The translations under genes were made by a program, and so were the position numbers. The notes beneath the pieces were generated by a model. It was not told the origin of the DNA. It did not search any database and saw only the letters and a list, made by a program, of their open reading frames with translations. A stretch of DNA of 64,000 bases from CALDUY01 sp046350255 (GTDB taxonomy: Bacteria > Planctomycetota > Planctomycetia > Gemmatales > Gemmataceae): assembly GCA_046350255.1 (NCBI GenBank), contig JAXMAV010000004.1, positions 62,001 to 126,000 on the forward strand, in the 5' to 3' direction. Below are positions 1 to 8,822 of the stretch, piece after piece (the stretch's first letter is position 1; every line of letters begins with the position of its first letter).

Positions 1-518
1 AGCACGGCACTGACCCGCCCCTTCAGATGATGCAAGAGGAGGTACTTGTCGGCCGTCGCCTCGGCGTGAACGTCCACCAGGATGACGCGAGCCTGGCCTT
101 CCAGCTGAGCAAGCACCCGGTCGCAGGCGCGGAAGGGACAATCGACGGAGCGCATGTAGGTGCGGCCCAGCACGGAGAAGACGGCCACGGGCGTGCCATC
201 GGGCAGGTTCATCAGAGCGTAGTCGCGCCCGGGGGCGTCGGCGGGGAAGTTGGCTGGCTTGCACAGCCGGTCGTCCTTCTCCAGCGTGGGGATGATCTCG
301 TTCTTGCGATAGATGTGATCACCCAGGGTGAACAGATCGACACCCCCGTTGCGCAGCCGACGGAAGAGACGCTGGGTGAGCCCCGAGCCGCCCGCGGCGT
401 TCTCGGCATTGGCGATCACCACGTCAAGACGCTCGCGCTGGCGCAGAAACGGCACGGCCTGGCGCACCACCTCCACGCCGGGCGTTCCCACGATATCGCC
501 GATGAACAGCATGCGCAT
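1..518 (-). CDS. ymdB: YmdB/TIGR00282-family metallophosphoesterase (3' part beyond window)
   Basis: Read from 518 towards 1 this frame stays open to the window edge, so only the first 172 or so residues are seen. It opens with MRMLFIGDIVG, the metal-binding beginning of the YmdB family, followed by VVIANAENAAGGSG (about residues 31-44), LFTLGDHIYRK and VDVHAEATADK, all standard for TIGR00282 calcineurin-like phosphoesterases. The family hydrolyses cyclic nucleotide phosphodiesters and in Bacillus is linked to RNase Y. It lies directly downstream of rny in the same direction with a 34-base gap, the arrangement known from many bacteria, so the two are probably co-transcribed. A second ATG at 512 is an alternative start. 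The C-terminal part cannot be judged. Confidence 0.88.
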   Translation of the reverse strand, partial: MRMLFIGDIVGTPGVEVVRQAVPFLRQRERLDVVIANAENAAGGSGLTQRLFRRLRNGGVDLFTLGDHIYRKNEIIPTLEKDDRLCKPANFPADAPGRDYALMNLPDGTPVAVFSVLGRTYMRSVDCPFRACDRVLAQLEGQARVILVDVHAEATADKYLLLHHLKGRVSAV

Positions 519-552
519 GACTTGGTCCCGCTCCTCCGGGCGCGGCCCGTCC

Positions 553-2118
553 CTAGCGGGCAAACTCGACGGCGCGGGTTTCCCGCACCACGGTCACCTT
601 GATCTCGCCGGGATAGTGAAGCTGCTCCTCGATCGCCCGGGCGATGTCGTGGCAGACCTTGATGGCGTCGGAGTCGCTCGTCTGCGCGGCGTTGGCGATG
701 ACCCGGACCTCGCGTCCCGCCTGGATGGCGTAGGCATGCTCCACCCCTGGGAAGCCCGAGGCGACCGCCTCCAGTTCTTCCAGACGCTTGACGTACTTCT
801 CCAGTGTTTCGCGCCGGGCCCCCGGCCGAGCGGCGCTGATGGCGTCAGCCGAGGCCACCAGGACGGTATAGACATGATCGATGGTCACATCGTCGTGGTG
901 GCCAGCGATGGCATGCAGCACGTCGGGGTGTTTCTCGCCGTGCCGGGCGCACAGTTCGGCCCCGATCTTGGGGTGCCCGCCTTCCATCTCATGGTCGGCC
1001 GCCTTGCCGATGTCGTGGAGCAACCCGCAGCGGCGCGCCAGCTTGCCGTCCAGGCCCAGTTCCTCGGCCATCATGCCAGTGAGGAAGGCCACCTCCAGGC
1101 TGTGCTGCAGGACATTCTGGCTGTAACTGGTGCGGAACTTGAGCCGACCCAGGAGCTGAATCAGCTTCTCGTTCAGCGGAGTGATGTTCGCCTCCTGCAC
1201 CGCCTGCTGGCCCACCTCCAGGATGTGCTTCTCCATCTCCTGTTGCGTCTCGGTCACCACCTCCTCGATCCGGGAGGGGTGAATGCGTCCGTCCTGAATC
1301 AGCTTGGTCAGGGCGATGCGAGCGATCTCGCGGCGGATGTTATCGAAGGCGCTGACCACCACCACGCCTGGGGTGTCGTCCACGATGACATCCACGCCGG
1401 TACACTTTTCGAAGGTGCGGATGTTGCGCCCTTCGCGGCCGATGATGCGCCCTTTCATGTCATCCGAGGGGATGTCCACCGTGCTAACAGTGGTATCGGC
1501 GGTGTGCTCGGCGGCGAACCGGTGAATGGCGGTGGCCAGCACCCGGCGCGCCTTCTCCTCGCAGGAAACCTTCAGCGCTTCCTCGTGCCGGTGCAGCCGG
1601 GCGGCGATCTGCTCGGCCAGGTCCTTCTCCAGCCGGGCCATCAGCACCTGCTCGGCCTGCTCGCGGGTGTAGCTGGCGATCTCGAGGAGTTTGTGAGCCT
1701 GCTGCCCCAGCACGGCTTCGACCTCGCGCGATTGCTTCTCCAGCTCGGCGCGGCGGTCGACCAGCTTGCCCTTGAGGTTCTCCAGTGAGCGTTCCTTGCG
1801 GGTGAGATGCTGCGATTTCTCTTCGAGCCCATCCTCGCGTTTGTCGAGCCGGCGTTCCTGCTCGCGCAGCTCGGCGCGGATCACCTCGGTTTCCCGGGTG
1901 AGGGATTCGCGTTGCTGCAGGAGGTCTTCCTTGGCGCGCAGCTCCGCCTCCTTGCGAAAGGCCTCGGCCTCGTCGCGAGCAGCGCGGAGCATCGCCTCGC
2001 TGCGAGCCTCGACGCCTCGCAGGCTGTACCGATCGATCAGCCGAGCGCCCAGGAAACCCAGGGCGAGGCCAGCGCACACCGACAGGCAGCTGAGGACCAC
2101 GACAACCAGTGGATCCAT
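553..2118 (-). CDS. rny: Ribonuclease Y
   Basis: A 521-residue endoribonuclease that starts bulk mRNA decay at the membrane; the length is normal for the family. An N-terminal membrane helix spans about residues 4-26. A highly charged coiled coil runs to about 200. A KH RNA-binding domain carries GREGRNIRTFE (227-237). The HD hydrolase domain follows, with HDIGKA at 368-373 supplying the catalytic His-Asp pair and HAIAGHHDD at 402-410. It sits just upstream of the YmdB-type gene in an apparent two-gene operon. The antisense strand is also open for long stretches, but only because of high GC. The start is the first ATG before the hydrophobic helix. Confidence 0.97.
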   Translation of the reverse strand: MDPLVVVVLSCLSVCAGLALGFLGARLIDRYSLRGVEARSEAMLRAARDEAEAFRKEAELRAKEDLLQQRESLTRETEVIRAELREQERRLDKREDGLEEKSQHLTRKERSLENLKGKLVDRRAELEKQSREVEAVLGQQAHKLLEIASYTREQAEQVLMARLEKDLAEQIAARLHRHEEALKVSCEEKARRVLATAIHRFAAEHTADTTVSTVDIPSDDMKGRIIGREGRNIRTFEKCTGVDVIVDDTPGVVVVSAFDNIRREIARIALTKLIQDGRIHPSRIEEVVTETQQEMEKHILEVGQQAVQEANITPLNEKLIQLLGRLKFRTSYSQNVLQHSLEVAFLTGMMAEELGLDGKLARRCGLLHDIGKAADHEMEGGHPKIGAELCARHGEKHPDVLHAIAGHHDDVTIDHVYTVLVASADAISAARPGARRETLEKYVKRLEELEAVASGFPGVEHAYAIQAGREVRVIANAAQTSDSDAIKVCHDIARAIEEQLHYPGEIKVTVVRETRAVEFAR

Positions 2119-2242
2119 TCAGCCAAACTCCTTCCAGAAGCCGACGCCTCCAGGGAATTGGCCGACCCAACAGACAGGCGCACGAACAGGTGACGCCGCC
2201 GGACACCGGCAAGCGTCCCGAGCCCGATGCAGGTAGAACCGC

Positions 2243-2471
2243 CTACGCGCGACGGTCGGGCCCCGCACGGGTCTGGACCTGAAACGCCGGCCAGGATCGC
2301 ATGGTAGAGCGATCCGATCGACGAGCCAGGTCCGTCCGGTCAACGCGGACCACTCGGACTCGCTGCCCGAAGAACTGCAACCAGATTTCTTGCAGGAAGG
2401 TCCGGAGAGGGTAGCGACATGTCAGCCCGGCAAGCAGCAGACACACGCACAGGCACCAGAGCAGAATCATG
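2243..2471 (-). CDS. Small single-pass membrane protein, unknown function
   Basis: Not recognised. From the ATG at 2471 the frame encodes about 75 residues. The first 20 are strongly hydrophobic (MILLWCLCVCLLLAGLTC), then comes a basic tail ending in many Arg residues. A purine-rich AAAGGAA lies a few bases before this ATG, which is why this start is preferred over the longer upstream frame. It reads in the same direction as rny and lies upstream of it, so it could be the first gene of that transcript. The basic tail could also simply reflect high GC, so the call is tentative. Confidence 0.35.
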
Positions 2472-2831
2472 CATTTCCTTTCGCCCCGACGGCATCCCGT
2501 CGGAGAAAGGGAGTTAAAACTGCGTCTCTGTGGGTCGTGCCCGGAAAGCGGCGGACCTCGATACAAGCGGGGACAGGGCCCGCGCTGTTGGGGGTCATGC
2601 CGAGATCTTTCAGGAAATCCGCCCCCGCTCAGGGCGAGTGCGGATCTTATGAACACTTAACTGTATTATGTGGGAGAAGTTGCCAGGACGTCAACGCAAA
2701 ACTGCCAGGGGGTGGGTCCCACCCGCGCTTCTATCCAGGTGGGTTCGGTGTCGGGTTTGAATTTTCCTGGAAGGGTAACCGCCCCAACGGGAAGATACCA
2801 GAAGATCGCCGAGGCCAGGAGCCGTGGGCCC
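2472..2831. other. Intergenic region between divergent genes
   Basis: About 360 bases separate the small minus-strand membrane protein from the plus-strand sigma factor. The stretch around 2645-2670 is locally AT-rich and contains TATTAT (2664-2669), a possible -10 box for the sigma factor, but no good -35 was found at the right distance. No RNA gene or repeat was seen. Confidence 0.4.
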
Positions 2832-4508
2832 ATGCATGCCGACCTGAGCAACGTCCTTTCGTTTCTGCAACGTCTGGGATTGCCCCCAAGAGGAAGCATC
2901 GGCGACGACCAGCCCCTGCTGGCTCGATTCGTGGCGGGAGACGAGGCCGCCTTCACTGCCCTGGTCGGCAAGTATGCTACCCTGGTCTGGGGAGTATGTC
3001 GGCGACAACTCGGCACCACCCCCGATGCCGAGGATGCGTTCCAGGCCACCTTCTTCATCCTGGCCCGGCAGGCTCGACGCCTGGCCGACGGTCCGCCTCT
3101 GGGTCCCTGGCTGCACACCGTGGCCCGGCGAACCGCCATCAAGGCTCTCCTGCGCCGGGTGCGACAGCAGGACCGCGAGCGGGCGGCTGCCTGTAAAGTG
3201 GCCTACCACGATCCCACGCCGACCGCTGATCTGGGACCCATCCTCGACGAGGAGTTGGCCCGTCTGCCAGAGCATTATCGCCAACCGATGGTGCTGTGCT
3301 ACCTGGAAGGACTCACCAACGAGGAGGCCGCCCGGCGTCTGGCCTGCCCGCCGGGGACAGTGCTGTCGCGTCTGGCCCGGGCTCGCGAACGGCTACGGCA
3401 ACGCCTGACCCGACGCGGCCTGTCTCCGGCCCTGGCTGCTTCCCCGGCTGTGGTTGCCTCTCCCGCCCCCGCGTCCCTTATTGCCCTGGCGGCCCAGGCC
3501 GGGCCAGCGTTTCTGGCGGGACGCCTGGTGGGACTCTCCTCGTCCGCTCTGTCTCTGGCTCAAGGAGTGCTTATGAACCTGTTGCTACGCAAACTTCTGG
3601 TGGCGACCCTCGTCCTCGGCGTTCTGAGCCTGGCGGCGGTCGGCACCGGCTGGCGAAGCCGACCGCCGCTGGCTCCGTCTGCTCAGGCGGCCCCCCGGGC
3701 CGATGTGCCCGCTCCCCAGGTCGTGGAACGCCTTCCCCCAGGTGACCCGGCGGTGCAGGCTCCGAAGAAGGCCCCTCCAGTCGATGCCGAGGGGAAGATC
3801 CAACAGGCACTGACCGGGATCGTGGTGGATCAGCTCGAACTGGAGGCAGGTAATCCCCTCGAGGACATCCTCGACATGCTATCGAAGAACTACGAAGTGG
3901 CGTTTGAGATCAATTACCGCGCCTTCAAGGGCGACGGGCTGGTGGAACCAGGGAAGATGCCACTGGAACAGCCCTTGCGGCTCAGCAAGGTCCCATTGAG
4001 CGAAGTACTGGACCGCTTGCTGACGCGTGTGCCTGCACCATCAGGGGCGACCTACCTCGTTCGCAATCATTTCATCGAGATCACCACCCACCAGGCGGTG
4101 GGCAGGGAACTGGGGCTGGCGATCGCAACCAAGGGAAGCGGGAACCCCAAAGCACCTATTCTTCAGCATCGCACCGTACGTCTGGTGAATCACAGCCTAC
4201 ACAAGGTCACGCTGGGCCAGGCGCTGGAAGAACTGGCCCAGGCCACGAATTTCAACATCATCGTGGATGTGCGGGTGAACGAGAAAGTTGCCCTCCCGGT
4301 CAGCGCCCGGCTGAACAACGTGCCCATCGACACAGCCGTTCGCCTGCTGGCCGACATGGCCGAACTGGCGGTGGTACGGATGGACAACGTCTTCTATGTC
4401 ACGTCGCCGGAGAATGCCCGGAAGCTGACCGCCGAGGAAAAGAACCGGCCCGCTGGGGAAGAGCGTCACCTGAGTTCTCCCCTGCCACTACCCGAAGGGG
4501 GGATGTGA
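2832..4508 (+). CDS. ECF-type RNA polymerase sigma factor fused to a membrane-anchored STN/secretin-N-like tail
   Basis: 558 residues from the ATG at 2832, which has AGGAG ten bases upstream; the longer upstream frame lacks sigma homology. Residues 25-115 hold sigma region 2 (LLARFVAGDEAAFTALV, then DAEDAFQATFFILAR typical of planctomycete ECF factors). Residues 135-195 hold region 4 (LPEHYRQPMVLCYLEGLTNE and a helix-turn-helix with GTVLSRLARARERLR). An Ala/Pro-rich linker leads to one membrane helix at about 248-272. Two related beta-alpha modules follow at about 322-420 and 445-527 (PLEDILDMLSKNYEVAFEI; TLGQALEELAQATNFNIIVD), resembling STN/secretin N domains. Soluble ECF factors are about 180-200 residues. 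The tail would sit outside the membrane and suggests a sigma factor held at the envelope. No separate anti-sigma gene is next to it. Confidence 0.85.
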   Translation: MHADLSNVLSFLQRLGLPPRGSIGDDQPLLARFVAGDEAAFTALVGKYATLVWGVCRRQLGTTPDAEDAFQATFFILARQARRLADGPPLGPWLHTVARRTAIKALLRRVRQQDRERAAACKVAYHDPTPTADLGPILDEELARLPEHYRQPMVLCYLEGLTNEEAARRLACPPGTVLSRLARARERLRQRLTRRGLSPALAASPAVVASPAPASLIALAAQAGPAFLAGRLVGLSSSALSLAQGVLMNLLLRKLLVATLVLGVLSLAAVGTGWRSRPPLAPSAQAAPRADVPAPQVVERLPPGDPAVQAPKKAPPVDAEGKIQQALTGIVVDQLELEAGNPLEDILDMLSKNYEVAFEINYRAFKGDGLVEPGKMPLEQPLRLSKVPLSEVLDRLLTRVPAPSGATYLVRNHFIEITTHQAVGRELGLAIATKGSGNPKAPILQHRTVRLVNHSLHKVTLGQALEELAQATNFNIIVDVRVNEKVALPVSARLNNVPIDTAVRLLADMAELAVVRMDNVFYVTSPENARKLTAEEKNRPAGEERHLSSPLPLPEGGM

Positions 4509-4520
4509 TCCCTGCGTTCC

Positions 4521-4550
4521 GGGGGAGGCTCCGACGGGCCACCTTCCCCC
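4521..4550 (+). terminator. Possible terminator hairpin after the sigma factor gene
   Basis: GGGGGAGG (4521-4528) can pair with CCTTCCCCC (4542-4550) with one bulged base, starting 12 bases after the stop codon. No long T-run follows, so this is a weak call. Confidence 0.3.
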
Positions 4551-4631
4551 CCCTGGATCGCAACCGACCTCGTAATACCCCCGGGGAATCAGGTAGGCTA
4601 CCTCCTGGCCATCACCCCCGGGATTGCGTCC

Positions 4632-6905
4632 ATGCAGCAAGATCTGTTCCCATCCGATCCAACCCCATCACTCCCCATCACGGGTCTGTTTGCTGAGGTA
4701 GTGTTCGATCGCCCATTGGATCAGGCCTACACCTACGCCGTCGGCCCGGATCTCGCTCCGCTCGTCGCTGTGGGGAAGCGTCTGCATGTGCCGTTTGGTC
4801 GGGGCGACCGACTCACTGTTGGCTACTGTGTCGGGTTGACCGACGTGCCACCCACCCGGGCTGTCAAGGAAGTGGCAGCCGTGCTCGACGAGGAAGCCCT
4901 GCTAACCGATCCGCTACTTCGGCTGACGCGCTGGATGGCGGATTACTACCTGTGCGGCTGGGGACAGGTACTCAACGCCGTCGTCCCCGCCGGCGCGCGC
5001 GAGCAGGCCGGCACCCATCGTCGGACCTTTCTGGAAGCTGTGCCGGTGGAGGAGCTGCCCGAGCCCGAGCCACGTCTGCCTCCCAAGCAGGGAGCCGTGC
5101 TGAAGCATCTCCGCGAGGCCGGACGCCCCATCGAGGCGCGTAGCCTGCAACGGCAACTGCAGGTGGGAAGCGCCCCACTCCGCGCGCTACTGGAACGCGG
5201 ACTGATTCGCCAGGTAGTGCGCCGGGTCGAGAAGGCGTTGGCCGCCGAGGAGCAGCATGCCGAGGCAACGCCCCAGTTGAACGCCGACCAGGAACGGGTG
5301 TGGGCGACACTGCAACCGGCCCTGCACGCTGGCAAGTTTCGCCCCTTCCTGCTTCATGGTGTCACCGGATCCGGCAAGACGGAAATCTACCTGCGTGCCA
5401 TCGAGGAAGTGGTGCGCCAGGGCAAGGAAGCCATCGTCCTCGTCCCGGAAATCAGCCTCACCCCGCAGACTGTGCAGCGCTTCAGCGGTCGGTTGGGTGA
5501 GGTGGCTGTGCTACACAGCCATCTGGGAGACGCCGAGCGCGGCAGCCACTGGCGGCGTGTCTTTCAGGGGAAGGTACAGGTGGTGGTTGGCGCACGCAGT
5601 GCCATCTTCGCACCGACCCGCAAGCTCGGTCTCATCGTCATCGATGAGGAACACGAAACGAGCTTCAAGCAGGACACCACGCCACGCTATCACGGACGCG
5701 ATGTCGGCGTCATGCGGGCGCGGCTGGAGAACATCCCCATCCTGCTGGGCTCGGCCACCCCTGCCCTGGAAAGCTGGCACAACGCCCAGCGCGGCGCCTA
5801 CACCTTGCTCTCGCTGCCACAACGCGTCCTTGATCGGCCGTTGCCTCCGGTGCATCTCATTGACCTGCGCCACCAGCCGGTCCGGCGAGGCCGTCCCTCG
5901 GCCCTGAGCGACGCGCTGGTCTACCAGATGCGCGAGGCGCTGCAGCGGGGCGGCCAGGTGATTCTCCTGCTGAACCGTCGCGGCTTCGCCACCCATGTCC
6001 ACTGCCCCAGTTGTGGCCACGTCGAAGCGTGCCGCTTCTGCGACCTCGCCCTGACCTACCACAAGCAGCGCGACCTCATGCTCTGCCACTACTGTGGCTA
6101 CGAGCAGGAGCCGCTGCAGAACTGCCCCCAGTGTGGCAAGTCGGCCGTGCGCTATCACGGCCTGGGTACCGAGAAACTCGAAACCGAGATCCAGGAGCGT
6201 TTCCCCGACCGCGTCGTCCGGCGCATGGATTCCGACACCATGCGCAAACCAGGCAGCCACGCCCGCACGCTGGCGGCGTTTCGCCGGGGCGAGGTCCACA
6301 TCCTCCTGGGGACGCAGATGATCGCCAAGGGGCTCGACTTCCCAAACGTCACCCTGGTGGGAGTCATCAACGCCGACGTCGCGCTGAACATCCCTGACTT
6401 TCGCTCGGCCGAGCGGACGTTTCAACTGCTGGCCCAGGTGGCCGGGCGAGCCGGCCGCGGACCGAGCGGCGGCCGCGTGCTGGTGCAGACGTTCAACCCC
6501 GAACACCCGTGCATCGCCTGCGCCGCCCGGCACGATTTCCTCGGCTTCGTCGCGGGAGAAATGAAGCATCGCCAGGAGTACCAGTATCCGCCCTACCAGC
6601 GGCTGGCGCGCATCCTCATCCGTGCCCGGGAGCAACAGCCTGGCGCCGAGTTCGCCGAGCGCATGGCCACCGCCTTTCAGCAGGGGCTGGACGCCCTGCG
6701 TCAGCAAGGCCCCGCCGAGGTCCGCCTGCTGGGCCCGGCCGAGGCACCCGTCTTCCGCCTGAAAGGCCACTACCGGTATCACTTTCAGATCCAGTCGGCG
6801 GGGCCAGGGATTCTCCATCGCCTGCTCCGCGCCGTACTCCCGACGTTGCAGCCACCCGCTCACGTCGAAATCGCGCTGGATGTCGATCCGTTCAACATGC
6901 AGTAG
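4632..6905 (+). CDS. priA: Primosomal protein N' (PriA replication-restart helicase)
   Basis: 757 residues, normal for PriA, the 3'-5' helicase that reloads DnaB at stalled forks. The N-terminal DNA-binding part (20-110) begins with the typical AEVVFDRPLDQAYTY. The helicase core has Walker A GVTGSGKTEIY at 243-253, Walker B DEEH near 337, and GSATPALES. A zinc-binding insert at about 457-505 carries the CxxC pairs (CPSCGHVEACRFC, CHYCG, CPQCGK). Motif V/VI features GTQMIAKGLDFPNVTLVG and QVAGRAGR are present. All motifs appear intact. The start is the first ATG in frame; there is no strong Shine-Dalgarno. It follows the sigma gene in the same direction after 123 bases and is probably transcribed separately. 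Confidence 0.97.
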   Translation: MQQDLFPSDPTPSLPITGLFAEVVFDRPLDQAYTYAVGPDLAPLVAVGKRLHVPFGRGDRLTVGYCVGLTDVPPTRAVKEVAAVLDEEALLTDPLLRLTRWMADYYLCGWGQVLNAVVPAGAREQAGTHRRTFLEAVPVEELPEPEPRLPPKQGAVLKHLREAGRPIEARSLQRQLQVGSAPLRALLERGLIRQVVRRVEKALAAEEQHAEATPQLNADQERVWATLQPALHAGKFRPFLLHGVTGSGKTEIYLRAIEEVVRQGKEAIVLVPEISLTPQTVQRFSGRLGEVAVLHSHLGDAERGSHWRRVFQGKVQVVVGARSAIFAPTRKLGLIVIDEEHETSFKQDTTPRYHGRDVGVMRARLENIPILLGSATPALESWHNAQRGAYTLLSLPQRVLDRPLPPVHLIDLRHQPVRRGRPSALSDALVYQMREALQRGGQVILLLNRRGFATHVHCPSCGHVEACRFCDLALTYHKQRDLMLCHYCGYEQEPLQNCPQCGKSAVRYHGLGTEKLETEIQERFPDRVVRRMDSDTMRKPGSHARTLAAFRRGEVHILLGTQMIAKGLDFPNVTLVGVINADVALNIPDFRSAERTFQLLAQVAGRAGRGPSGGRVLVQTFNPEHPCIACAARHDFLGFVAGEMKHRQEYQYPPYQRLARILIRAREQQPGAEFAERMATAFQQGLDALRQQGPAEVRLLGPAEAPVFRLKGHYRYHFQIQSAGPGILHRLLRAVLPTLQPPAHVEIALDVDPFNMQ

Positions 6906-6930
6906 TGCAAAAAATCGGCGCGGGGCGATA

Positions 6931-6960
6931 TTGACAGCCTCGCCTCCCGCCACGCATGAT
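6931..6960 (+). promoter_or_regulatory. Candidate sigma-70-type promoter for the Gln-rich protein gene
   Basis: TTGACA at 6931-6936, an 18-base spacer, then CATGAT at 6955-6960. It lies in the gap downstream of priA and would give a leader of about 200 bases before the ATG at 7173. The -35 is a perfect match and the -10 is partial. Confidence 0.35.
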
Positions 6961-7172
6961 GAATCCAGGAACCAATTCAACGGCAGGAGTTCCTCGTCTC
7001 GCGGTTGCCGGAGGCCGATCTCTTCTCCGGGTGCCGCTCGTACGGACCTTGCTTCGCCCTCGGCGATCCATTTCTGTCCTCGAGTGTTCAGTCCCCAGTC
7101 CTGGTCAGGTGCTGATCGTTTCGCGCAGGTCAGGCGTCTTTTCTTGCCTGGCGCATCCTGGAGGAGACTTCG

Positions 7173-7613
7173 ATGGTGTCGAGGAGGGGACGTTCCGTCC
7201 TGGTGATCGCCTGCGCGCTCGTCGCAGGGGCGCTGTTAGCCCCGCAGGAGGTGCAGGCGCAGTGTCGTGGAGGTAGTGGTGGTGGTCGCGGCGGATCTGG
7301 CCAGCAATCGCTGATGGGGTCGCGACCACAGGCCAGTCAGTTACTCGCCGCCCGACAGCAGCAGTACGCTCTGCTGGCAGCCCAGCAGCAACAGCAACTA
7401 CTGGCCGCGGTGCAACAGCAGCAACTGCTGGCGGCTCTACAGCAGCAACAGCAACAACAGATCCAGAACCCGGTCCTGGTAGCGGCCCAGCTCCAGCAGA
7501 TGCAGCAGCAGAACGCCGCACTCGTGGCCGCGGTGCAACAGTTACAGCAGCAGAACGCTTTGCTGCAACAGCAACGGAACGCTCAACTCCGCGCCGTGCA
7601 GGGCGGTCGTTGA
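7173..7613 (+). CDS. Secreted glutamine-rich low-complexity protein
   Basis: 146 residues, family not recognised. GGAGGAG lies seven bases before the ATG at 7173, fixing the start. A signal peptide covers residues 1-29 or so (basic MVSRRGR, hydrophobic core, cleavage near VQAQ). Then comes a Gly-rich patch (33-42). The rest is dominated by Gln, Ala and Leu, with repeats such as LLAAVQQQQ and LLAALQQQQQQQ and about 50 Gln in total. The heptad-like spacing of Leu and Ala would allow a long helix or coiled coil, so it may be a fibrous envelope or surface protein. CAG/CAA codons are mixed rather than a pure triplet run, which argues for selection at the protein level. A strong hairpin follows the gene. 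Confidence 0.75.
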   Translation: MVSRRGRSVLVIACALVAGALLAPQEVQAQCRGGSGGGRGGSGQQSLMGSRPQASQLLAARQQQYALLAAQQQQQLLAAVQQQQLLAALQQQQQQQIQNPVLVAAQLQQMQQQNAALVAAVQQLQQQNALLQQQRNAQLRAVQGGR

Positions 7614-7641
7614 GACCGACGCACTCGGGGAGACCCGAGTT

Positions 7642-7677
7642 GGCACCCCGGACGGAGCGCCGTTCGGACGGGGTGCC
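7642..7677. terminator. Bidirectional terminator hairpin
   Basis: GGCACCCCG (7642-7650) pairs perfectly with CGGGGTGCC (7669-7677), between the stop of the Gln-rich gene and the stop of the convergent sugar kinase gene. It probably serves both strands. Confidence 0.65.
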
Positions 7678-7683
7678 TGTCTT

Positions 7684-8781
7684 CTAGCGCTCGACCCGGG
7701 CGCCGCCCCCGCGCACGAGTTTCTCGACCTCGGCCAGCGAGGCCATCGAGGTATCTCCTGGAGTGGTCATCACCAGCGCTCCATGAGCGGCTCCATACTC
7801 GACGGCCTGCTGGGCATCGCCCCCCTTCAAAAAACCGTAGATCAGCCCCGAGGCAAAGCTGTCGCCGCCTCCCACGCGGTCGAGGATTTCGACATCGGTC
7901 CGGGGCGTTGCCTCGAAGAAGCGGCCATCGTGCCAGCACAGCGCGCCCCAGTCATTGCGCGTGGCGCTGTGGACGGTCCGCAGCGTCGTCGCCACCACCT
8001 TGAAGTTGGGATACTCGGCGACAGCACGCTCGATCATCCGCCGATAGCTAGCGATGTCGAGCCTCGAAAGGTTGGCGTCGGCTCCCTCGACGTGAAGCCC
8101 CAGGCAGGCGGTGAAATCTTCCTCGTTGCCGAGCATCACATCGACGTGCCGGGCGATGCGTCGATTGACCTCCTGGGCGCGGGCATGTCCACCGATCGAC
8201 TTCCACAGCGACGGACGGTAATTGAGATCGTACGAGGTGACTACCCGATGCCGCCGGGCTGCGATCAGCGCCTCCTCGGCCACCTGCGAGGTCGTTTCCG
8301 AGAGTGCCGCGAAGATGCCGCCCGTGTGAAACCAGCGCACGCCGAGCGTGCCGAACAGGTGGTCCCAGTCGATCTGGCCGGGGCGCATCTGCGAGGCAGC
8401 GGTGTTGCCACGATCGGAGACACCCACCGCCCCGCGCAGGCCGAAGCCGCGCTCGGTGAAGTTCAACCCGTTGCGTACCTGGCGGCCCACCCCGTCGAAC
8501 GGCACCCACTGGACGAATGACAGATCGACGCCGCCCTGCAGGATCAGATCCTCGAGCAGGCGTCCGACGTCGTTGTCGGCGAAGGCGCTAACCAGGGCGG
8601 TGCGCAGGCCGAAACAGCGGCGCAGACCGCGGGCGACGTTGTACTCGCCGCCGCCCTCCCAGACGCGAAACTCACGCGTGGTGCGGATGCGTCCCTCGCC
8701 GGGATCCAGGCGGATCATCACCTCGCCCAGAGACACCTGATCGAACCGGCAGTCGCCAGTCCTGATCTCCAGTTGCGCCAT
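7684..8781 (-). CDS. PfkB/ribokinase-family sugar kinase (2-keto-3-deoxygluconate kinase-like)
   Basis: 365 residues from the ATG at 8781, chosen because GGAGGAG lies nine bases upstream. The family transfers phosphate from ATP to a sugar or sugar-acid hydroxyl. Visible motifs are the N-terminal GG substrate signature (GEVMIRLDPGEG, then EGGGEYNVARGL) and the C-terminal anion hole and catalytic base in DRVGGGDSFASG, with Asp at about 307. The GEVMIRL opening resembles KdgK-type kinases. As the last gene of a sugar oxidation operon, it may phosphorylate a 2-keto-3-deoxy acid before aldol cleavage. The exact substrate is an inference. All key residues seem present. Confidence 0.85.
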   Translation of the reverse strand: MAQLEIRTGDCRFDQVSLGEVMIRLDPGEGRIRTTREFRVWEGGGEYNVARGLRRCFGLRTALVSAFADNDVGRLLEDLILQGGVDLSFVQWVPFDGVGRQVRNGLNFTERGFGLRGAVGVSDRGNTAASQMRPGQIDWDHLFGTLGVRWFHTGGIFAALSETTSQVAEEALIAARRHRVVTSYDLNYRPSLWKSIGGHARAQEVNRRIARHVDVMLGNEEDFTACLGLHVEGADANLSRLDIASYRRMIERAVAEYPNFKVVATTLRTVHSATRNDWGALCWHDGRFFEATPRTDVEILDRVGGGDSFASGLIYGFLKGGDAQQAVEYGAAHGALVMTTPGDTSMASLAEVEKLVRGGGARVER

Positions 8782-8822
8782 GGCCCAAACTCCTCCGGGC
8801 CGATGTGGCCCCTTGCCCAGCC

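Noticed and set aside
328..1788. Long plus-strand frame opposite rny
   Set aside because: Antisense shadow of the coiled coil and HD domain of RNase Y; no domain.
5511..6980. Long minus-strand frame opposite priA
   Set aside because: Antisense shadow of PriA without recognisable domains or a Shine-Dalgarno.
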